From: Corynebacterium canis | Lineage (GTDB): Bacteria; Actinomycetota; Actinomycetes; Mycobacteriales; Mycobacteriaceae | Assembly (NCBI RefSeq): GCF_030408595.1 | Contig: NZ_CP047080.1 | Span: 2,873,353 to 2,937,352 of the forward strand | Direction of reading: 5' to 3' | Length of the DNA: 64,000 nucleotides | Shown here: positions 44,688 through 52,738 of the stretch, piece after piece | Layout of the letters: each line of letters starts with the position of its first letter | Numbering within the stretch: the stretch's first letter is position 1 | The notes under the pieces: model-generated | Seen by the model: the letters and a program-made list of their open reading frames with translations, nothing else | The model's database searches: none | Told to the model about the DNA's origin: nothing | Made by a program: the position numbers and the translations under genes

Positions 44688-45896
44688 GTGCCCCACGATG
44701 CCCCGCTCGATTTGCCGCTGTCTGACTTGGTCGCCGCATTGCGCGCCGGCGAGGTGCAACCAACGGAACTTATCGAGGATATCGATTCCCGCCTCCGCCC
44801 CACCAACCCGTGCTTTGCCACCCTGGACCTGGATTACGCCTTCGACGCGGCCCGCGCCCTGCAGGCCACAAAACCCTCCCGCGACCAGCACCTTTTCGGG
44901 TTGCCCATGCCGATCAAAGACCTTTCCCCCGTGGCGGACCTGCCGTGCTCCTATGGTTCCATCAAGCGCCGCGAGGTGCCGGAGGCCACGGACCCGTATG
45001 TCAGCGCGCTGATCCAGCGCGGGGTTATTGTTACGGGCAAATCGCAAACCTCGGAAATGGGAATGACCGCGTATACGGAACCGATCGGCTTTCCGGCCGT
45101 GGATAATCCCACACAACCCGGGCACACGCCCGGCGGTTCCTCGGGCGGGGCGGCCGCCGCGGTGGCCGCGGGGTTCGTTCCGGTGGCGCACGCATCCGAT
45201 GGCGGCGGCTCCATCCGCATCCCCGCGGCCGCCACCAACCTGGTTGGGTTTAAGCCCCCGCATAGCAGCGAGGGCGGGAAGCTCACCGTGCAGGGGTTTA
45301 TCACCCGCACGGTCGCGGACGCCGCCTTTGTGCACCAGCTCACGCCCGCCCCCCAACGCCTTCGAATAGGCATTCTGACGCAGCCGCTGCACGGCGACGG
45401 GCAAGTAGCCAAGGCCTGGGCCCAGGCGGCGCAGGCGGCGGCGGACACGCTGGCCGCCAACGGGCACGAGATTATCGCCGTGGCGCCCTACGGCCCGGAA
45501 CCCTTTACGGCTTTCCAGCAGGTGATTTGCCTGCTTGCGCGCCGTATCCCGGGGCCGGCGTCGCCGATTATTGCGTGGATGCGCAGGCGGGACGTCGATA
45601 AGCGGGAGGCATTGCGGCGATTCCACCAGGTGCCGCTTATCGCGCGACGCTGGGGTATAGACGCCCTGCTCACGCCCACGCTGGCCTTCGACCCTCCGGT
45701 GATCGGCACGTTTTCGCGGCAGCCACCGGCGGAGGACTTCGCGGCGCAAACGCGTTGGACCCCGTGGGCGTCGCTGTTCAATATGACGGGTGGCGCGGCG
45801 ATTTCCGTGCCCTATGCCGGCCGCAGCGTGCACCTCGGCGCGCTTACCGCTTCCCCCGCCGCCCTGCTTGCCGCCGCGAGGGAGCTGCACCCATGA
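44688..45896 (+). CDS. Amidase signature family protein
   Basis: A 402-residue amidase with the Ser-cisSer-Lys triad: Lys in PMPIKDLSPVAD, the signature GGSSGGAAAAVAAGFVPVA, and nucleophile Ser in SDGGGSIRIPAAAT. The substrate is an unspecified amide. GTG at 44688 or 44676 are possible starts, and I prefer 44688 as the first residue before conserved sequence. It is divergent from pheA. It overlaps the CPBP gene by 4 bp (ATGA) and is probably co-transcribed with it and the LCP gene. Confidence 0.88.
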   Translation: MPHDAPLDLPLSDLVAALRAGEVQPTELIEDIDSRLRPTNPCFATLDLDYAFDAARALQATKPSRDQHLFGLPMPIKDLSPVADLPCSYGSIKRREVPEATDPYVSALIQRGVIVTGKSQTSEMGMTAYTEPIGFPAVDNPTQPGHTPGGSSGGAAAAVAAGFVPVAHASDGGGSIRIPAAATNLVGFKPPHSSEGGKLTVQGFITRTVADAAFVHQLTPAPQRLRIGILTQPLHGDGQVAKAWAQAAQAAADTLAANGHEIIAVAPYGPEPFTAFQQVICLLARRIPGPASPIIAWMRRRDVDKREALRRFHQVPLIARRWGIDALLTPTLAFDPPVIGTFSRQPPAEDFAAQTRWTPWASLFNMTGGAAISVPYAGRSVHLGALTASPAALLAAARELHP

Positions 45897-46567
45897 AAAA
45901 AGAACTCGGCGTTGTACTGCTGATTACGTTTGGCATGCAGGGTTTCCGCTCCCTACTGCGGCTTATCGACGCCCTGCTCCAACCCGCCCCGCTCAACGAA
46001 CAGTCCGTGCAGCTCCACCCCGCACAAACCACCACCTGGTTGGATCCCTTGCTGCAACTCAGTTCGGCGGCAATCCTGATCGGTTGGGGGCTGCTGGTAT
46101 TGCTGCTGCTGGATAAGGACGGCATCCGGCTGCCGAAATTGCGCAAACTCGATGTTCCGCAGGGCGCGCTATTGGCGGCGGTGATCGGGCTGCCGGGGCT
46201 GGTGTTCTACCTCACGGCGCTGCACTTCGGGTTGACCAAAGAGGTGGTGCCGAATTCCAATTGGTTAAGCATCGTGTGGAGCTTTGCCAATGCGTTTGCG
46301 GAGGAGACCGTGGTGGTGTTTTGGCTGCTTACGCGGCTGAAACAATTGGGTTGCCGGGCGTGGGTGGGCGTCGCGGCGTCGGCAAGCTTGCGGGGCAGCT
46401 ACCACTTGTATCAGGGGGTGAGCGCGGGCGTGGGCAATATCGTCATGGGCGTGGTATTCGCGTGGGTGTATCAACGCACCGGGCGGGTGTGGCCACTTGT
46501 GATCGGGCATTTCCTTATCGATCTGGTAGCGTTCCTCGGCTACCCCCTGTTGACTGCACTAAGGTAA
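45893..46567 (+). CDS. CPBP-family intramembrane metalloprotease
   Basis: A 224-residue protein with about seven hydrophobic segments and the CPBP (Abi/Rce1-like) motifs: FAEETVVVFWLLTRL (EExxxR-like, with the Arg one turn later), RGSYHLYQG (the HxxxR equivalent region) and a late GHFLIDLVAFLG. It probably cleaves a membrane-associated substrate or, in some homologs, acts non-catalytically. It is translationally coupled to the amidase gene and lies 5 bases before the LCP gene. Confidence 0.8.
   Translation: MKKELGVVLLITFGMQGFRSLLRLIDALLQPAPLNEQSVQLHPAQTTTWLDPLLQLSSAAILIGWGLLVLLLLDKDGIRLPKLRKLDVPQGALLAAVIGLPGLVFYLTALHFGLTKEVVPNSNWLSIVWSFANAFAEETVVVFWLLTRLKQLGCRAWVGVAASASLRGSYHLYQGVSAGVGNIVMGVVFAWVYQRTGRVWPLVIGHFLIDLVAFLGYPLLTALR
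45961..45973 (+). repeat. Iterated 13-mer, N=A
   Basis: Exact copy in the CPBP gene, encoding RLIDAL. Confidence 0.8.
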
Positions 46568-46572
46568 TCCAC

Positions 46573-47712
46573 ATGGATGACATCGCCCGCGACAGCTCCG
46601 GCCGCCCCATCGTGGACAGGTTCGGTCGGCCTGTTCGACGCCCCAATGCCGCACAGCCCCAACGGCCCGCGGCGCGTCATTCGGCTGGACAACAACCACT
46701 GCAACAACATCGGCTCCCGCAGCATCGCGTGCCGCAACGCCCCGGCAATATCGGCCAGGTGCCGGTGCCGCAACCCCCTCGCCCCCAGCCTCCTCGCCCC
46801 GCGCCGCGGCCCAAAAAACCGCGCAAACCTGGGAGCATCAAACGCGTGATTGGGCTCACGTTGCTGAGCGTGGTGACGCTGCTGGTGGTCGGCGTGCTGT
46901 GGGTGGACGCCTCCCTGCAGCGCGTGCCCGCGACGCCGGACGTGCAGATAGCCAATACCAGCGGCACGAACTGGCTGCTCGTGGGCTCCGACTCCCGGCA
47001 GGGTATGGACGAAGCGGAGGTGCAGCGCCTAGCCACCGGCGGCGATATCGGCGCTGGGCGTACTGACACGATCATGCTGCTGCATATCCCGCTGACCGGA
47101 GATCCCACCTTATTGTCTATCCCGCGCGACTCGTATGTGGAGATCCCCGGGTATGGCTTCGATAAGATCAACGCCGCGTTTTCCATCGGTGGGCCTAAGC
47201 TGCTGACCGAGACCGTGGAGCAGGCCACCGGGCTGCGGATCAATCATTATGCGGAGATCGGTTTCGGCGGGTTCGCCGGCATCGTGGACGCGGTGGGCGG
47301 CATTGAAATCTGCGTTGAGGAGCCCATCGACGACCCATTGGCCGGCATTAACCTGCAGCCCGGGTGCCAGGTGATGGACGGGCCGACCGCCCTTGGTTTC
47401 GTGCGCACCCGCGCCACTGCCCAGGGTGACTTGGACCGCGTGGCGCGGCAACGGATGTTCTTTAGCGCTTTAGTCGCGGAGGCGACGAAGTTCAAGCCGC
47501 TGAGCACGATCCCCCTGGTTACCCAGGTGGCCAAGGCCTTTACGGTTGGCGAGGGCGACCACGCATGGCATCTGGCCTGGTTGGCCTTTCGGATACGCGG
47601 CAATATGGTCACGGAAACGGTGCCCATCGGCGGCTTCGCTGATTACGACGTAGGCAATGTAGTCCTGTGGGACGAAATCGCAGCGGAGGAGCTTTTCAGC
47701 AAGCTGCGTTAG
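46573..47712 (+). CDS. lcpB: LytR-CpsA-Psr family wall glycan ligase
   Basis: 379 residues. A Pro/Gln-rich cytoplasmic N-terminus of about 95 residues leads to one membrane helix (VIGLTLLSVVTLLVVGVLWV) and the LCP domain: WLLVGSDSRQGMD, AGRTDTIMLLHIP, LLSIPRDSYVEIPG, and the late FVRTRATAQGDLDRVARQ with the Arg/Asp cluster. LCP enzymes attach arabinogalactan to peptidoglycan. There is no LytR_C domain. C. glutamicum has a second LCP protein, LcpB, in this chromosomal neighbourhood, and the symbol is by that synteny. The stop is 2 bases from the convergent HNH gene's stop. Confidence 0.88.
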   Translation: MDDIARDSSGRPIVDRFGRPVRRPNAAQPQRPAARHSAGQQPLQQHRLPQHRVPQRPGNIGQVPVPQPPRPQPPRPAPRPKKPRKPGSIKRVIGLTLLSVVTLLVVGVLWVDASLQRVPATPDVQIANTSGTNWLLVGSDSRQGMDEAEVQRLATGGDIGAGRTDTIMLLHIPLTGDPTLLSIPRDSYVEIPGYGFDKINAAFSIGGPKLLTETVEQATGLRINHYAEIGFGGFAGIVDAVGGIEICVEEPIDDPLAGINLQPGCQVMDGPTALGFVRTRATAQGDLDRVARQRMFFSALVAEATKFKPLSTIPLVTQVAKAFTVGEGDHAWHLAWLAFRIRGNMVTETVPIGGFADYDVGNVVLWDEIAAEELFSKLR

Positions 47713-47725
47713 GCTTATCGACGCC
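47713..47725 (+). repeat. Iterated 13-mer, N=A, across convergent gene ends
   Basis: Exact copy beginning directly after the lcpB stop codon and covering the stop codon of the convergent HNH gene. It is therefore not explained by lcpB protein sequence and only partly by HNH coding. Confidence 0.85.
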
Positions 47726-49277
47726 GCGGCTGTGTTCGGCGGTGGTGTTTGGCTTGGCGCGCTCGTTTTTGTAGTTTCGCCAGTTGGCAGGGTGGTTTCG
47801 CCCACCGCGGTACAGGCGGCACATAGTCTGTGGGTGGTTCTTGGGGCCATTGATCATCTGGTGGGGGTTCGGGGTGTGGCGCTTCGGGCAAAGGCGGCAG
47901 CTCGGTGGGAGTATTGGCAACCAGCCTGTGGCGGGCGAGGTAGCGGGCGCGTTGCCGGTTGCGGTAATTGATTAAGGTGGTGCCCCACCGGCCGAAATCC
48001 TCCCGGATCGGCGGCTGCTGGTAGTCCTCCTCGGTTTTCGTGGGCTGGCCATGGCGGGTGGTAATGCCTGCGGGGCAGCCCACCACATGGCCGGCAAGCA
48101 CCCCCTGCGGAATCGTAGTAATCGTCGCACCGGTGGCAAACCGCCACGTGACATTACCGTAGGTATCGGTGGAAGCGGTGGCGTGCCGGTCGGTTTTGAA
48201 ATTATGGTGATGCCGACACAAACACTGCAGATTCGACGCGGTGGTCCACCCACCGACCTCATGGTTGATCACATGATCAATCTCACAAAAAGTCGCGTCC
48301 ATGGTGCAGTCCGGGAACCGGCAGGTCCCATCCCGGCCCATGATCAACAAGCGTTGCTCCTCGGTGGGATCATGCGCAGCCCGCAACACCTCCGCCACAT
48401 CGCCAATATTGGTATAGGCAAGATCCCGGCCGCTAATGCGCCTGCGTTGCTCCCCGGTGAGTAACCCCACCCCATGCACCCGCTCCGGGACCACCTTCGT
48501 GGCCTCGGTAAGGGTACCAAGGCCAAACAGGTGGACAGTACACCCAGCATCCCGCTGCTCCCCACTGCCGCAAATACGATTGGTAATGATCTCATCTTCC
48601 CGCAGGTTCAACTTTTTCGCCCCCGCGGCCAGGCGTTGTTTAATCTCATGGGCTTCATCACTAGGTAGGGTCACATTGAGCACACTGACCCCAGCATGCG
48701 GGCTTTCCCACAATTCCACCCCACACATCGCCGTAATCCGGGCGGCCATCGCCTCCTCGGTTAACTCCTCCTCCGGCGGGGTTTCCTCCACAATTCGTAA
48801 CCGGATTAAGGTATCGCGCAGCACCTGCCGGATCCGCCGCGTACTCGGCAGCGGCTGATTCGCCCTGGTTGGGGTAAACAACCCCACCAACACGGTATCG
48901 ATATCACGCCACACATAGCCCGGGGCATCCAAAGACACCGTCACCAGGGCAAACCAAATCGTCCGCAACCGCTCATAATTCAAATAATTATGCTCCAGCG
49001 CGTGCGCCTTCAACCCGGGAAGGCGCTCATGCAGCAGGAAACACCCACCCACAATGTTATACATCCGCGCTTCAGAATACGTGCCACTGTGCACCGCGAA
49101 TTCCTTCACCAACGCGCGGATATTCAACCGGTGCACATCCAACCCAAAGGTCGCCAACAACCAATTATGTAAAAACACCCGATTGGCCTCCAACTCGGCG
49201 GCACCAATGAAATTCTGCGGATCATCCACCACAAACCCCGCCACCGGATCCACCGGATCCACCTGTTGCGTCGTCAT
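47715..49277 (-). CDS. HNH endonuclease (13E12/DUF222-type), intact paralog
   Basis: 520 residues, paralogous along its length with the IS-interrupted gene: N-terminal SGTYSEARMYNIVGGCFLLH against HYSEACMTNIVCGCWLLH, then GTCRFPDCTMDATFCEIDH and CRHHHNFKTDR for the HNH motif. The C-terminus is extended, Pro/Arg-rich and basic, a feature of DNA-binding tails. It shows what the interrupted copy has lost (FGRWGTTLINYRNRQR follows the HNH). The 5' region is unusually C-rich on the opposite strand. Such genes are dispersed repeats in actinobacteria. Endonuclease activity is inferred from the motif only. Confidence 0.9.
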   Translation of the reverse strand: MTTQQVDPVDPVAGFVVDDPQNFIGAAELEANRVFLHNWLLATFGLDVHRLNIRALVKEFAVHSGTYSEARMYNIVGGCFLLHERLPGLKAHALEHNYLNYERLRTIWFALVTVSLDAPGYVWRDIDTVLVGLFTPTRANQPLPSTRRIRQVLRDTLIRLRIVEETPPEEELTEEAMAARITAMCGVELWESPHAGVSVLNVTLPSDEAHEIKQRLAAGAKKLNLREDEIITNRICGSGEQRDAGCTVHLFGLGTLTEATKVVPERVHGVGLLTGEQRRRISGRDLAYTNIGDVAEVLRAAHDPTEEQRLLIMGRDGTCRFPDCTMDATFCEIDHVINHEVGGWTTASNLQCLCRHHHNFKTDRHATASTDTYGNVTWRFATGATITTIPQGVLAGHVVGCPAGITTRHGQPTKTEEDYQQPPIREDFGRWGTTLINYRNRQRARYLARHRLVANTPTELPPLPEAPHPEPPPDDQWPQEPPTDYVPPVPRWAKPPCQLAKLQKRARQAKHHRRTQPRRR

Positions 49278-49835
49278 TGCCCCGTGTCACCTCCCGAAAC
49301 CCTTCCCGAACATGTACTGTATAGCCCTCATTCTACCCATCGAGCACACCCGCTACCAGCACCGCAACCACGCACAACACCTTGGACACAACCGGAAAAC
49401 CACCCCCACCACACCCCTTTTGACCAGGTAAAACAACACCCGAACCCGTGGTGGGCAACACAACACTTGCCCACACCACGGCCATGGTGTAGCACACCCA
49501 CCACACCCACAAGCACCCGCCACACGCCCCCAGGCTCACGAACAGCACACTAGGCACCAAAAACCATCAAACAACACGCTGAAGCCCGCAGAAGAAAACA
49601 CTATGAGCTTGCCCACAAACCGGAATACACAGGCAGGGGTGAATGAAACCACCCCCACCAGCGCAAAAGCCAGTACATTTTCCAGCCCAACTCTACTACT
49701 ACAACAGCTGCGGCCCATAAAGACTTTGCTTATCCAATTACCCGCCACCGCCGCCCCGTCCCCAGCACCGACATGACGCGAACCCCCTTATCCTCCCCGT
49801 GGCAGTTGTGCTACCCCGGTGGTATTGATGATGGC
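49278..49835. other. Long C/A-rich intergenic region with a strong hairpin
   Basis: 558 bases between divergent genes with a marked excess of C over G on the plus strand and repeated CCACCACACCC-like words. A hairpin at 49446-49481 pairs CCGTG and GTGGGCAA with TTGCCCAC and CACGG around an 8-base loop, with a two-base bulge. A 57-codon open frame at 49603-49776 lacks a ribosome-binding site. The region may contain a long 5' untranslated leader of the HNH gene (minus strand) or an RNA gene. Confidence 0.5.
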
Positions 49836-50789
49836 ATGACAATTGCCAAAAAGGCCCTGCACATTGCTCTCATTTTGCTGGTCGCGCTCGCCCTCGTGGC
49901 GGCCGTGCTGGTTGGTATCCGCACCTGGAACAAGTTCTCGTGGGAGGACACCGACCTACCGCAGGAACCACCGGCCGTGGCGGGGGTTTCCATCAAGGAG
50001 TTTTCTCAGGGCTACGCCCGCGGCTACCACTTGCAGCCAAAGAACCAGACTCGCGACGGCAGCATAGTGCTTTTTGGCGGGCCAGAGGGCAGCGTAGCCC
50101 CAGCCATGGCTTCCGCCCTGGCCAAGGAGGGCTTTGAGGTGTTTGCCCTGCACTACTTTGGGCAGCCGGACCAGCACGAATTCCTGGAAAACGTCCCGTT
50201 GGAGCTGTTCGAGGACATCGCGGACGAGCTTTCACAGCCCATTACCGTGATGGGGATTTCCACTGGGGCGGAACTGGCGCTGCTCATGTCCACGTATTTT
50301 TCGGAGGTGGATAACGCCGTGGCCATTAACCCCTCGGCGCATCATTGGCAGGGCATCGGCACCACCTTCCCGGGGGCGCCCAGTTTTACGCTGAACGGCC
50401 GGGAATTGCCCTACCTGAAAATGGATGAGGGTTCCCAAACCCTGAATCTGGTGTTGGCGCGTCCGGTGACGTATCGCGACGCCTACGCTTCCGCCTTGGA
50501 GCGCGCCCCCGAGGGTTCGCGGGAGGAGGCGCGCATTAAGGTGGAAAACTCCCAGGCGCGCCTGTTTATCGCGGCGGGCGGACAGGATAAGTTTTGGGAT
50601 TCCGAATCCGCGGCAAAGGAAATTGAACGCTTCGCGGGGGATCGCGCGGAAGTGCACCTCTATCCGGATGCGGGAAATGTGCTTACTCCCTCGGCCACAT
50701 TCCAGGGTTTAAACCTCGGCGGCTCCGAGGAAGCCAACCGTGAGATGAGCAACGATGTCATGGAGAAACTGCTGGAGTGGCTGCCCTAG
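49836..50789 (+). CDS. Membrane-anchored BAAT-type acyl thioester hydrolase, copy 1
   Basis: 317 residues: an N-terminal anchor (HIALILLVALALVAAVLVGI) and an alpha/beta hydrolase resembling the BAAT C-terminal acyl-CoA thioester hydrolase group. The oxyanion region is IVLFGGPEGSVAP, the nucleophile elbow GISTGAELALL, a tract reads AINPSAHHWQGI, and Asp lies in FIAAGGQDKFWDS. The late catalytic His expected after HLYPDAG is replaced by Asn (PDAGNVL), unlike the neighbour's PDAGHAPG. The catalytic triad may therefore be incomplete. The ATG at 49836 is preferred because it starts just before the anchor. Confidence 0.8.
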   Translation: MTIAKKALHIALILLVALALVAAVLVGIRTWNKFSWEDTDLPQEPPAVAGVSIKEFSQGYARGYHLQPKNQTRDGSIVLFGGPEGSVAPAMASALAKEGFEVFALHYFGQPDQHEFLENVPLELFEDIADELSQPITVMGISTGAELALLMSTYFSEVDNAVAINPSAHHWQGIGTTFPGAPSFTLNGRELPYLKMDEGSQTLNLVLARPVTYRDAYASALERAPEGSREEARIKVENSQARLFIAAGGQDKFWDSESAAKEIERFAGDRAEVHLYPDAGNVLTPSATFQGLNLGGSEEANREMSNDVMEKLLEWLP

Positions 50790-50805
50790 GCCGCGCGAAA
50801 AATCA

Positions 50806-50834
50806 TTGAACGCCACTTGTTTGCGTGATAAAAT
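50806..50834 (+). promoter_or_regulatory. Promoter of thioesterase copy 2, leaderless
   Basis: TTGAAC (50806-50811), a 17-base spacer and TAAAAT (50829-50834), then 6 bases to the ATG. This is close to the sigma-A consensus, with a predicted start point at the start codon. Confidence 0.75.
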
Positions 50835-50840
50835 TTCGCT

Positions 50841-51815
50841 ATGAAAGCCATTCGTATTCTTCTACGAATCCTGTTAGCGTTTATCATACTTTTGGCGCTG
50901 CTGGCGGCGTTAATATTTGGAATTCGGGCATGGAATCAATCCGGAATGGAGGATATGTCCCTCGCGGTTCGTCCGCCGGACGTTGAGGGCGTAACCATTA
51001 CCGATTTCTCCGATGGATACGCCAAGGGCTTTCACCTAATGCCCAAGGAACGCAAGCACCCCGGCACCGTGGTGATATTCGGCGGCTCTGAGGGCAGCGC
51101 TAATCCTTACGATGCCGCGGAGATCGCCAAGACCGGCCGCGAGGTGTACGCGCTGTATTTCTTTGGGCAGGAGGGGCAGCGCGAGAACTTGGTGCGGGTA
51201 CCGCTCGAGCTTTTCGACGACGTGCTCCCCCACCTTTCCAAGCCCATCAGCGTTATTGGGGGTTCCAAAGGCGCGGAGCTTGCGCTTATGCTGTCCACGT
51301 ATTACCCCGAAATCGAATACGTGGCCGCCATCGCGCCGACGGAGCACCACTGGCAGGGCTTGGGTGGCGATTATTCCAAATCGTCGCCATCGTTTACGTG
51401 GAAGGGCGAGGACCTCCCCTACCTGGATTTCCGGAAGACCGAAGGCCCAATCCTCATGAACCAAATGTTCCGAATGCTCTTGGCGCTGCCGGTGACCTTC
51501 CGGGATACCTACGATTCCGTGCTTGCACGGTCTTCCGCCGAGGAGTTGGAGCGGGCCCGCATCAAGTTTGAAAATACGGAAACGAAGTATTTCCTTGTCG
51601 CCGGCGAGCAGGACAAAATGTGGAATGCTGCCGAGGCATCGCGCAAGATCAAACAGCGCATTGGGGATCGGGCGGAAACGCACATCTATCCCGATGCCGG
51701 CCACGCCCCCGGGGCACCGGAAACGGTGGGGACGCTGCGGCTTGGTGGCACCGAGGAGGCTAATAAGGCCATGGACGAGGATTACATGAAGAAACTCGAT
51801 GCCTGGTTGCCGTGA
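50841..51815 (+). CDS. Membrane-anchored BAAT-type acyl thioester hydrolase, copy 2
   Basis: 324 residues, a tandem paralog of the preceding gene with the same anchor (LLAFIILLALLAALIFGI) and fold. The nucleophile motif is GGSKGAELALM, then AIAPTEHHWQGL, FLVAGEQDKMWNA with Asp, and YPDAGHAPGAPE with the His that copy 1 lacks, so the triad appears complete. The predicted product faces outward and would act on acyl thioesters or esters at the membrane. It has its own promoter. Its stop directly abuts the convergent DUF5926 gene. Confidence 0.85.
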   Translation: MKAIRILLRILLAFIILLALLAALIFGIRAWNQSGMEDMSLAVRPPDVEGVTITDFSDGYAKGFHLMPKERKHPGTVVIFGGSEGSANPYDAAEIAKTGREVYALYFFGQEGQRENLVRVPLELFDDVLPHLSKPISVIGGSKGAELALMLSTYYPEIEYVAAIAPTEHHWQGLGGDYSKSSPSFTWKGEDLPYLDFRKTEGPILMNQMFRMLLALPVTFRDTYDSVLARSSAEELERARIKFENTETKYFLVAGEQDKMWNAAEASRKIKQRIGDRAETHIYPDAGHAPGAPETVGTLRLGGTEEANKAMDEDYMKKLDAWLP

Positions 51816-52718
51816 TTAGCGGATGGTCACCTGACGGGACTTGATGTTCTCCAATTGCCTGCGCTCCGCGGGGGTGAGCTGCTCGTCGTTGCCCAGCTGC
51901 TCGTTGATATACCCATTGAGCGTCTGCATGGCAGGGATGAATTCCTGGTGTGGCACCGTCGGATCCAGGTCGAACACAGGGACGATTAGCCCGTGGGTGC
52001 GGAATACCCCTGCGAACTTAGTTTCTTCACCCAAGTGCAGGTTCCCAGCCGCACCGACGCGCGCGAGGGCACGCAGCAATGGTTCCTCATCGTCGGTACG
52101 CACCCAACGGATATGGGCCTTTTCACCGGCGTCGATCCACCAGGCGCTGCCGGCATCATCGTTGGGGATGGGGAAGGACGGCATCACCGAGTTGTTCGCG
52201 GTGCGCAAGGATTGCGCCATTTCGGGGGTGAGCTCGGTGTCTTCCGGAAGCCACCAGAAGAAGTCCTGGTATTCGGTGATCTCCAGGGTGACGTCGCCTA
52301 GCAGGGAGGCGATCTCCGGCTGGTTGCCATCGGCAACGGCAGAATCCAAGGTACTGCCCGGGGCGGCGTTTAGCGCCCAGTTCAACACATAGGCGAGATC
52401 ACGCGCTGGATTATTGGAATGGTTGCGCACCTGCAGGGCCACAAAGCGCTGACCCCCGAGCTCTGCCTCGCGGACGAGGGCGGCCACGGCACCCGGCAGC
52501 ACCGTTACGATATTGATTTCGATGCCGTTGATGGTGGCGGTGGCTACCGCCGAGGGGACGAACTCCTGCAGGGCCACCAGCTGCGCCTCGGCGGGCAGCG
52601 ACTTATATGGGCGGGGGTCGCTGGCCAAGGCGGCACGTTCGGCGGCGCGCGCGGCGAGTTTCGCCTGGCGGCGGCTCATACCTTCGGGCAGTTGTTCGTT
52701 CTTCTTCTTTTTAGCCAT
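51816..52718 (-). CDS. DUF5926 family protein
   Basis: A 300-residue cytoplasmic protein with a lysine-rich N-terminus (MAKKKKNEQLPEGMSRRQAK) and a conserved body matching the actinobacterial DUF5926 proteins, including YKSLPAEAQLVALQEFVPSA and FAGVFRTHGLIVPVFDLD. No catalytic motif is recognised. It lies 20 bases from the downstream end of the pyruvate kinase-like gene, same strand, and its stop abuts the stop of the convergent thioesterase gene. Function is unknown. Confidence 0.75.
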   Translation of the reverse strand: MAKKKKNEQLPEGMSRRQAKLAARAAERAALASDPRPYKSLPAEAQLVALQEFVPSAVATATINGIEINIVTVLPGAVAALVREAELGGQRFVALQVRNHSNNPARDLAYVLNWALNAAPGSTLDSAVADGNQPEIASLLGDVTLEITEYQDFFWWLPEDTELTPEMAQSLRTANNSVMPSFPIPNDDAGSAWWIDAGEKAHIRWVRTDDEEPLLRALARVGAAGNLHLGEETKFAGVFRTHGLIVPVFDLDPTVPHQEFIPAMQTLNGYINEQLGNDEQLTPAERRQLENIKSRQVTIR

Positions 52719-52738
52719 GCCCTCGAAGATACCGCACG

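Noticed and set aside
49603..49776. 57-codon plus-strand open frame in the C-rich intergenic region
   Set aside because: No ribosome-binding site or -10 element at a useful distance. Composition follows the local C/A bias, and the product is low-complexity Thr/Pro/Ser.
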